DNA from: a virus
DNA: 29,672 nt
Virus record (IMG/VR): IMGVR_UViG_3300050166_000174
Location: 1-29,672 of that record
Strand: one strand, 5' to 3'
A model generated the notes under the pieces. That model was not told the origin of the DNA, did no database searches, and worked only from the letters and a program-made list of their open reading frames with translations. A program made the translations under genes and the position numbers. This document shows, in pieces, positions 1 to 4,896 of this stretch (positions are counted from its first letter, which is position 1; each line of letters starts with the position of its first letter).

Positions 1-381
1 ATGAATGAAAAATTTCTTCAAAATGGTATAATGATACCAAATAGACTATTCCAGCTTATTGATTTAACTGAATCTGATTTGGCTCAAATAATTAATTACA
101 GAATACCTGTAAGAATTGCCACTACACAAATTATAACAAATACTATGGATTTTAACGGAGCTATGCAAGTTGCTGGTGTTGAAATGGAATTTGGAAGACC
201 AGCCTTTGTAGCTAACAAAGAAATAATTGCTAGCGTATTAGCAATGTCTTTTACTGGTTCAAATGATTTGAAATCAAGATTCGACACTTTTTTAGTTTTA
301 GTCTTTGCTGTTGGTGGTAGAATATTTTTTACAAATTCTGCAAGTAATGATGTTGATTGTGAAATTAGAGTTGAATTTTAA
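1..381 (+). CDS. hypothetical protein, 126 aa
   Basis: I do not recognise this protein. It has no cysteine cluster, signal peptide or clear catalytic motif. Residues 35-90 alternate hydrophobic and polar residues as a beta-rich fold would, and the stretch around FLVLVFAVGGRIFF (97-110) is hydrophobic but short and followed by charged residues, so more likely a buried strand than a membrane anchor. It begins at the first base of the window, so the true start could lie upstream if the window is linear. It is followed after 12 nt by another small plus-strand gene and then a strong terminator, so the two are probably co-transcribed. If the molecule is circular, the nuclease-helicase gene ending at 29672 directly precedes it. 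Confidence 0.7.
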   Translation: MNEKFLQNGIMIPNRLFQLIDLTESDLAQIINYRIPVRIATTQIITNTMDFNGAMQVAGVEMEFGRPAFVANKEIIASVLAMSFTGSNDLKSRFDTFLVLVFAVGGRIFFTNSASNDVDCEIRVEF

Positions 382-393
382 ATTAATTTATAT

Positions 394-669
394 ATGTCTA
401 AATTCGGAATGGTTATAAAACCAGCTAATCAAGATAATAAAACAAACTATTCAGCTTTAATTGGTCAACGCCAAAATGGTGAATTTGTTCTAACATTATT
501 CAATGATGAATTTATTGTTGTTGAAAGATTTAATGATGTGAATCAAGATAACTTAATTCAAACTACCTTCACTTATATACTTGGTAATATTGGTGATATA
601 CTTGATGTGTTTGAAATACCAAATGACCCATTGTTAATTAATATGTTAAGAAGGTTAAGAGGTAATTAA
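394..669 (+). CDS. hypothetical protein, 91 aa
   Basis: A small soluble protein that I cannot assign. The N-terminal half looks like beta strands (GEFVLTLFNDEFIVVERF, about residues 28-45); the C-terminal half looks helical and ends in a basic NMLRRLRGN tail. The ATG lies 12 nt after the stop of the preceding gene with an A/T-rich leader, normal for Bacteroidota translation initiation. The stop codon is 4 nt before a 10-bp-stem terminator, so this is the last gene of its transcript. Function unknown; it probably works with its neighbour. Confidence 0.7.
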   Translation: MSKFGMVIKPANQDNKTNYSALIGQRQNGEFVLTLFNDEFIVVERFNDVNQDNLIQTTFTYILGNIGDILDVFEIPNDPLLINMLRRLRGN

Positions 670-673
670 AAAT

Positions 674-699
674 AAAGGGTATCTTAATTGATACCCTTT
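674..699. terminator. bidirectional terminator between convergent genes
   Basis: A perfect 10-bp stem, AAAGGGTATC (674-683) with GATACCCTTT (690-699), with a TTAATT loop. T runs follow on the plus strand (697-700) and, read on the minus strand, over 676-669. It separates the plus-strand gene ending at 669 from the convergent recombinase gene, whose stop codon lies in the loop. Confidence 0.85.
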
Positions 700-1304
700 T
701 CTGTTTCTTGTTCCTTTAATATCTTCTTAACCTTCTGAACTGTATCAAGTGATACATCACATATATCAGCGATTTTACGCAATGAATTAACACCAAGCTT
801 TAATTCCTTTACAACCTTCTTATAAGTGCTTAAAAAGTCTTCATTTGAAATCTTGCCACGTGTTGCACGTTGTTGATATTTACCAGCAGCTTTAGCAATT
901 GCAATACCTTGGGCTTGTGATTCTTTGATATTGTTTCTAGTTAGTTCTGCAACGTTTGCAAGTACATCTGAAATCATTTTAAAGATTGGGTTTGGTTTAC
1001 CTTTGGCAAAGCTTTCAATACCTAGATTTTCAACCTTCAAGGTTACATTCCTTGAATTGAAGTACTGGATTGTTTCTTGAATATTGAAGGCATCCCTTCC
1101 AATTCTGTCAATACTTTCGCAGCTGATATAATCAACTGTACCAGTTTCAATTGCTTTTTTCAACTCTTTGGCTGCTGGTCTATCTTTAAAGGGTACAGCA
1201 CCGCTTATTACATCAATAAAGATTAGTTCATCTGGGTGTTTACTTTGCAGTTGGCGTTGATTATTCTGGCTGCTGCTGCTGGTTCTTACATAGGTTGCTT
1301 TCAT
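684..1304 (-). CDS. small serine recombinase (resolvase/invertase family)
   Basis: Site-specific serine recombinase of 206 aa, the usual length of resolvases and invertases. The N-terminal YVRTSSSSQ matches the family's YxRxS block, giving Arg7 and catalytic Ser9. SIDRIGRD (64-71) matches the conserved LDRLGR motif with Arg67 and Arg70. Residues 104-145 match the long helix E region (FKMISDVLANVAELTRNNI, then GIAIAKAAGK). The C-terminus (about 168-195, SLRKIADICDVSLDTVQKV) is a helix-turn-helix of the HTH_7 type. In phages and plasmids such enzymes resolve multimers or invert fibre cassettes; I see no matched pair of crossover sites around the fibre gene, so dimer resolution of an extrachromosomal genome is the better guess. 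It is 1 nt downstream of the 77-aa gene and probably shares its transcript. Family certain, role inferred. Confidence 0.92.
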   Translation of the reverse strand: MKATYVRTSSSSQNNQRQLQSKHPDELIFIDVISGAVPFKDRPAAKELKKAIETGTVDYISCESIDRIGRDAFNIQETIQYFNSRNVTLKVENLGIESFAKGKPNPIFKMISDVLANVAELTRNNIKESQAQGIAIAKAAGKYQQRATRGKISNEDFLSTYKKVVKELKLGVNSLRKIADICDVSLDTVQKVKKILKEQETEKGIN

Positions 1305-1305
1305 A

Positions 1306-1539
1306 TTAGTTAAATTTAATCCAATTAGTTGAATCAGTTATTTCAATCCCTTTGTTAATCAATTGTTTTCTTGTTTGTATCTTAAATCCTTTTAAATCTG
1401 GGTAATTGTTTTTAAGGTCTTCTTTGGTGTATTCTTTGATTGATTCATCATCAACCCCTTTGTAATCCCAACCATCATATATTGTTGAACCGATAACTGC
1501 AAAGTGTGTATATCCTTTACCTAAAATTAATTTTCTCAT
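1306..1539 (-). CDS. hypothetical protein, 77 aa
   Basis: A short protein with no family I recognise. It has a compact YTHFAVIGSTIYDGWDYKG segment (10-28) followed by an acidic and basic helical stretch. It is immediately upstream of the recombinase (1 nt between stop and next ATG), so the two are likely translated from one message. Its start codon lies 3-4 nt after the 3' arm of a 16-bp inverted repeat, which could hide the start in the mRNA or bind a repressor. Confidence 0.65.
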   Translation of the reverse strand: MRKLILGKGYTHFAVIGSTIYDGWDYKGVDDESIKEYTKEDLKNNYPDLKGFKIQTRKQLINKGIEITDSTNWIKFN

Positions 1540-1542
1540 AGT

Positions 1543-1599
1543 GTTTGATTTGAATGTTAATAATTGAAATAACCACCAGAATCAACATTCAAATCAAAC
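1543..1599. repeat. perfect 16-bp inverted repeat before a start codon
   Basis: GTTTGATTTGAATGTT at 1543-1558 is the exact reverse complement of 1584-1599, with a 25-nt spacer. On the minus strand it follows the stop of the 111-aa gene and ends 3 nt before the ATG of the 77-aa gene. No T tract follows, so it is not an ordinary terminator. Plausible roles are a leader hairpin, an operator, or a binding site of the neighbouring serine recombinase. Confidence 0.75.
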
Positions 1600-1606
1600 T
1601 ACTTTA

Positions 1607-1942
1607 TTATTTATATTCGTTTATATATTCTATTTTCTTATCAATCCGTTCTTGTAGTTCATCAAAATAAACTTCGTGAACCGATTCTTTTATAGTTCCA
1701 TCATCATTGATAAGATGAAAACTATAAGTATCATTCCAAGCTAATGTTATAACCAGTAGCCCTTTGTGGTGATGTCCGTTAACAATCAAAAGCAAAGCTT
1801 TATCATAATAGTTAACCTTACTTTCAACGCCCCAACTCCAATATATTGAGCGGTTATGTTGAATAACTTGCAGCGTTTCTGCTGGGTTGAATTCTCTTTG
1901 TGCAAGAGTTTCATACAATTCATTTTTTATTATCTTTGTCAT
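1607..1942 (-). CDS. hypothetical protein, 111 aa
   Basis: A soluble protein of unknown function. Visible features are an HNRSIYWSWGVES segment (29-41), a strand-rich core with VNGHHHKGLLVITLAWND (54-71, a run of three histidines) and a charged helical C-terminus. The alternating strands followed by a helix suggest a small alpha/beta fold. It is the first gene of the left minus-strand group that contains the recombinase. Its upstream region, 1943-2600, holds operator-like repeats that may control it. Confidence 0.65.
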   Translation of the reverse strand: MTKIIKNELYETLAQREFNPAETLQVIQHNRSIYWSWGVESKVNYYDKALLLIVNGHHHKGLLVITLAWNDTYSFHLINDDGTIKESVHEVYFDELQERIDKKIEYINEYK

Positions 1943-1982
1943 ATCTAAATGTGTTTAATTCATTTGAATTGAATGCTGATTT

Positions 1983-2009
1983 AAGCGGTGTTACTAGCAC
2001 CGCTTTTTT
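1983..2009 (+). terminator. rho-independent-like terminator, plus strand
   Basis: Stem AAGCGGTG (1983-1990) with CACCGCTT (1998-2005), 7-nt loop, followed by a T run to 2009. It faces rightward although no convincing plus-strand gene ends here, so it may end a short or antisense RNA over the start of the 111-aa gene. Confidence 0.65.
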
Positions 2010-2084
2010 CTTTGGTGGTATTTCAATATTTCAATGTACTTACTGTTCCTTTTTTGAACACTTCAAAGATAATACTTATTTAAA

Positions 2085-2194
2085 TTGTACGCAAATTAAT
2101 CTATACATTTTTTACCGTACAATTAAAAATAATTTTACAACGTATTTATTGACTTGAAAGTGTACGGTTTGGTAGTACATTATTTACCATACAA
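2085..2194. promoter_or_regulatory. operator-like repeat cluster
   Basis: Two inverted pairs share the half-site TTGTACGG or close variants. The first is TTGTACG (2085-2091) with CGTACAA (2116-2122); the second is GTGTACGG (2160-2167) with CCATACAA (2187-2194). The right arms also form imperfect direct repeats of about 20 nt (TACATTTTTTACCGTACAAT at 2104-2123 and TACATTATTTACCATACAAT at 2177-2196). This is the pattern of repeated sites for a dimeric regulator. Confidence 0.5.
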
Positions 2195-2510
2195 TTTTAT
2201 TTTTTTTGCTGCTAATAAGTGTGTGAGGTTTTGAACTGGATTAAAACAAAAAACCACCAAACTTTTGATTTGATGGTGATTTCTGTTTTTTTTCTGGGGT
2301 TTGAATATTTTTGTGCGGCTGGGCAATATTTTTGAAGATATTTTAAATAATCTACAGCTTTTTATAAGAAGAAATAATTCAGATAGTTTTTATTAAATTG
2401 TAAATAACCGTTGCTATTTCTTTATTCATAGGTATTGTTAAGAACTAAAGCTGATTGTGAATAAGTTTGACTTTCTTTTTTTCTAAATTTTAACAATCTT
2501 TGTAAAACGT

Positions 2511-2540
2511 GAAATGAATCAATTGGCGTTGATTCATTTC
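2511..2540. repeat. perfect 12-bp hairpin/palindrome
   Basis: GAAATGAATCAA (2511-2522) pairs perfectly with TTGATTCATTTC (2529-2540) around a TTGGCG loop. No T tract follows on either strand, so an operator or a structured element in an RNA is more likely than a terminator. Confidence 0.6.
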
Positions 2541-2661
2541 AGATGGTTATCAGTATCCCCGATTAGATATTGAATGTTGTATGGTCTTTGACTTCCTTTA
2601 ATTTAATTGTTTACTATAGAGAAAAATATCTAGTAAACTAATAACTTTTAAAATAACTAAT

Positions 2662-2781
2662 ATGAACATTGAAACACCCCCAGAAGGTTTTGAATACATT
2701 ATACGAAAATGTATTACCGTCAAAGGTATAAGAAGATGTAAAACCAATGGTTGTTACAAATTCTTAGTAAAAAAGAAATAA
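2662..2781 (+). CDS. small basic cysteine-containing protein, 39 aa
   Basis: This ORF encodes 39 residues starting MNIETPPEGFEYIIRKCITV and ending in a lysine-rich NGCYKFLVKKK. It has three cysteines (17, 26 and 31) and is strongly basic in the second half. It has an A-rich leader typical of Bacteroidota starts and its own terminator about 70 nt downstream, which supports a genuine gene. The cysteines and net charge suggest a tiny metal- or nucleic-acid-binding protein, but nothing more can be said. Confidence 0.55.
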   Translation: MNIETPPEGFEYIIRKCITVKGIRRCKTNGCYKFLVKKK

Positions 2782-2852
2782 TTCTGTAGAATTAAATCTT
2801 AATTTTTGTTTGTCAAAACTTCTATAAGAAATTGTTGATTTGCTCTTTACAT

Positions 2853-2888
2853 AAAGGCTCTATAATCGGGTAGAGTCTTTATTTATTT
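2853..2888 (+). terminator. terminator after the 39-aa gene
   Basis: Stem AAAGGCTCTA (2853-2862) with TAGAGTCTTT (2871-2880), one G-U pair, 8-nt loop, followed by a T-rich stretch (2878-2888). Confidence 0.7.
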
Positions 2889-2997
2889 TAAAACTTTGTC
2901 AAATTTAATTTTTTAATTGAATTTGATATAATTTTTATTATTAAAATTTCTTTTCGAAAATAATTTAGAATCATTCTGCATAATATAAATTAAATAA

Positions 2998-3219
2998 TCA
3001 TTTCTGCATCTGGTAAACTATTTGTTCGATTCGTTTGCTAGATAGTTCATAGGTATCAGCTAAAAGCAAGTATCTGGATTCTTTATTAATTTCATCTTTA
3101 TAGTTGGTAAAGGATTCAAATATTTCAATATCTCGTATCACTTGAAAAGAAAGTATTCCAGCTTTTACAAACTGGAACATTGTTTCTTCATTCTGTTTTA
3201 ATAACTCGTATCTGGTCAT
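2998..3219 (-). CDS. small HTH DNA-binding protein, 73 aa
   Basis: A small putative transcriptional regulator. I start it at the ATG at 3219 (MTRYELLKQ), 1 nt after the upstream gene's stop; the ORF could extend upstream by 15 codons of low-complexity Met/Ile residues, which is unlikely to be real. The C-terminal segment RYLLLADTYELSSKRIEQIV has the spacing of a helix-turn-helix like those of Mor-type activators and sigma region 4. It is the last gene of the sigma-factor cluster, so a role in early or middle phage regulation is a reasonable inference. The end of the gene is partly duplicated just downstream (2969-2981). Confidence 0.7.
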   Translation of the reverse strand: MTRYELLKQNEETMFQFVKAGILSFQVIRDIEIFESFTNYKDEINKESRYLLLADTYELSSKRIEQIVYQMQK

Positions 3220-3220
3220 T

Positions 3221-3730
3221 TTAGAAAGGTAAATTATCATCTTCATCATTATCATTGATTTCAAATTCTAATCCGTTTAACAAGCCCCTATCAACTTCAT
3301 TTGTTAGGTTACAATCATATACTTGCGTTGCAACCATTTTTTGATTACCCATTGTTGTTGCTGGCATCAATACTGTATGTTCATCCTTCATTGTGGTAAC
3401 ATCCCAGATTTTAACCGCTTCATCTTTAAAGAAATTGATATAGTGTATCTTGCTTTGTTTTTGTTTCTTAACATCAACCTTTGCTTTAACTTCTTTTAAG
3501 CTATCGTATTTCTTTTTTTCAAGATACCAATCAGCAAATGAATCACTATTATATTCTCTTACTTTGATTTCACCGATACACATAGTACCAGCTGATAAAT
3601 AGCTTATATCCCAAGGGCTAAATTCATCTTTTGATTCTTTGATTACTTTGCACCAAGATTGTTGATTGCAATAGTGTTTGAACATTTCACGTCCTTCTTG
3701 GTCAGCTGTTATAAATTTATTTGTTGTCAT
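3221..3730 (-). CDS. PD-(D/E)XK-like protein with SSB-like acidic tail, 169 aa
   Basis: A probable nuclease-fold DNA metabolism protein. WDISYLSAG...CIGEIKVREY supplies Asp41, Glu54 and Lys56 in the D-x(n)-E-x-K order of the PD-(D/E)XK fold, followed by a helix with KKKYDSL, as in Holliday-junction resolvases and phage exonucleases. The protein ends NDNDEDDNLPF. That acidic tail with terminal Leu-Pro-Phe closely matches the C-terminal tip of bacterial single-stranded DNA-binding protein, which recruits repair and replication enzymes. The gene overlaps the 52-aa gene by 14 nt and is followed 1 nt later by the small HTH gene, so it is part of the sigma-factor operon. Substrate and activity are inferred only. 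Confidence 0.7.
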   Translation of the reverse strand: MTTNKFITADQEGREMFKHYCNQQSWCKVIKESKDEFSPWDISYLSAGTMCIGEIKVREYNSDSFADWYLEKKKYDSLKEVKAKVDVKKQKQSKIHYINFFKDEAVKIWDVTTMKDEHTVLMPATTMGNQKMVATQVYDCNLTNEVDRGLLNGLEFEINDNDEDDNLPF

Positions 3731-3875
3731 TGTTTTCTGTTGTGTTTGTTGGTTCGTTATAGGTTTCTGGGTTGAATAGGTCGTTAAGCATCTTTTCGTT
3801 TCTTTTAAGCTTTCTTAACTCAATTATTATCTTTCTTAATGTTTCATCTTCTGGTAACTTATCAGTTAGTTTCAT
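3717..3875 (-). CDS. hypothetical protein, 52 aa
   Basis: A short ORF filling the gap between the sigma factor and the PD-(D/E)XK-like gene. It begins MKLTDKLPEDETLRKIIIEL and continues as a charged amphipathic helix, then an Asn/Thr-rich tail ending ENNDNK. It overlaps the start of the next gene by 14 nt in another frame, an arrangement typical of translationally coupled phage genes. Its leader is a three-copy 13-nt tandem repeat. Function unknown; a helical adaptor or small regulator would fit. Confidence 0.7.
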   Translation of the reverse strand: MKLTDKLPEDETLRKIIIELRKLKRNEKMLNDLFNPETYNEPTNTTENNDNK

Positions 3876-3913
3876 AGTTTGTTGTTTTAGTTTGTTGTTA
3901 TAGTTTGTTGTTA
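3875..3913 (-). repeat. three tandem 13-nt repeats in a translation leader
   Basis: Three head-to-tail 13-nt units at 3875-3887, 3888-3900 and 3901-3913 (minus-strand unit AACTATAACAACA up to phase, one mismatch). They span exactly from the sigma factor's stop codon to the ATG of the 52-aa gene. Read on the minus strand they contain no G, so the mRNA here would be unstructured and A-rich, as favoured for ribosome loading in Bacteroidota. Confidence 0.75.
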
Positions 3914-4684
3914 TAGTTCAACATCTTTTAAGATGTCTTTTAGCTTGTTTAAAGCTGATTTCTTTAGTTGTGTTATTCTTTGTCTAGTTACACCCAGTAC
4001 TTCCCAGATTTCGCTTGGTGTGCTTGGTTCTTGGTCAATACCGTAAATCATTTTAATCAATTGTTTTTCTTTGGGTGTTAAGTATTTCAATGCAAATGCA
4101 ATCTTTCTTTTTAGTTCAGCGGCTTCATCAAAAATGTTTTCTTGAATTGTATCTTCAATATTAAATTGTGAATCGATACTGATTACTTGTTTACTGGTGA
4201 AATAATGTTTGATTTCATTTTCGTTAAACAATCCTAAATCTTGAATATTTTCTTTTGTTACTTCTGATTCATTCTTTTGAAATAGTTCTTTTACTGCTTT
4301 TAGAATCTTTCTATCTGATTCAATAAGGTTTGATGGTGAACGTATATTATCTTTATTCTTTATGATGCTTTCTTGAATTGTTTTTCTTATCCAATAGACT
4401 GCATAAGAACTGAATTTAACTCCAAATTCAAGCTTGAATTTTTGGCACGCTTGGATAAGTCCAATGTTCCCTTCACATATTAAATCATCAAGTGTTATGA
4501 TATTTGCTGAATTGATTGTTTGATAATATTGTTTTGCAATTACAACTACGAATTTCAAATTAGCTTCAATCATTTCATTGATTGCATTTGATTCACCGTT
4601 ATTGTATCTGGTATAAATATTTGTTATTTGTTCATCATTTAATTGTTTAATTTTTGATAGTTCGTTGTAGTAAATGTTGTTCAC
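3911..4684 (-). CDS. phage-encoded sigma-70 family factor, 257 aa
   Basis: An alternative sigma factor that would redirect host RNA polymerase. Region 2 is clear: EANLKFVVVIAKQY (40-53) for 2.1, DLICEGNIGLIQACQKF (67-83) for 2.2, and FSSYAVYWIRKTIQESI (91-107) for 2.3-2.4. Region 3 is short (about 115-165). Region 4 spans about 195-252, with PSEIWEVLGVTRQRITQLKK (223-242) as the -35-binding HTH. Region 1.1 is absent and the length is half that of RpoD. Against E. coli sigma-70, the -10 recognition residues Gln437 and Thr440 align with Lys101 and Gln104, so specificity may differ from the host factor. Upstream (4685-4896) I see no late-type promoter, consistent with early expression. The five unusual promoters found here are the obvious candidate targets. 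Confidence 0.93.
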   Translation of the reverse strand: MNNIYYNELSKIKQLNDEQITNIYTRYNNGESNAINEMIEANLKFVVVIAKQYYQTINSANIITLDDLICEGNIGLIQACQKFKLEFGVKFSSYAVYWIRKTIQESIIKNKDNIRSPSNLIESDRKILKAVKELFQKNESEVTKENIQDLGLFNENEIKHYFTSKQVISIDSQFNIEDTIQENIFDEAAELKRKIAFALKYLTPKEKQLIKMIYGIDQEPSTPSEIWEVLGVTRQRITQLKKSALNKLKDILKDVEL

Positions 4685-4846
4685 TTTTCATATTGTATTT
4701 GCTTTTATGTTATTGTTGAAGGTTCTTTAATTGCTGGCTTCATTAATAAATATCTAGGATTTTATCAAAAGTCATTTTTGAGCTAAAAAAAGTGGAATTA
4801 TTTTTAAATAATTTTATATTGTATTTATTATCAAATAATTACAATA

Positions 4847-4879
4847 CAAAAAACCTTCAAATATTTTTACTTGAAGGTT
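4847..4879 (-). terminator. terminator ending the virion operon
   Basis: Minus-strand stem from TTGAAGGTT/AACCTTCAA (4852-4860 with 4871-4879), a 10-nt loop, then a seven-T run (complement of 4847-4853). It lies 18 nt past the tape-measure stop codon. The rest of 4685-4846 holds only A/T-rich sequence and the sigma gene's leader. Confidence 0.85.
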
Positions 4880-4896
4880 GATTTTGTATTTATGTT

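Larger units (their letters stand above)
1943..2997. other. largely non-coding regulatory stretch (about 1 kb)
   Basis: This stretch has no long ORF. It contains, in order, a plus-strand terminator (1983-2009), two pairs of TTGTACGG-like half-sites (2085-2194), an imperfect minus-strand hairpin around 2252-2280 with a T-rich tail that may end the leftward early transcript, a 12-bp perfect palindromic hairpin (2511-2540), a 39-aa ORF (2662-2781) and its terminator (2853-2888). I see no tRNA or known riboswitch. Non-coding RNA or phage switch control are the likeliest uses. Confidence 0.6.

Noticed and set aside
684-1304. A fibre-switching invertase role for the serine recombinase
   Set aside because: No inverted crossover sites or silent alternative fibre segment were seen around 15433-17973, and the gene is 14 kb away.
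1900-2157. 85-aa plus-strand frame
   Set aside because: It overlaps the start of the 111-aa gene and runs through a terminator and operator-like repeats; composition is that of random A/T-rich sequence.
2845-2866. CTTTACA followed by TATAAT on the plus strand, like the late promoters
   Set aside because: The spacer is only 9 nt, and the -10-like sequence is inside the terminator hairpin of the 39-aa gene.
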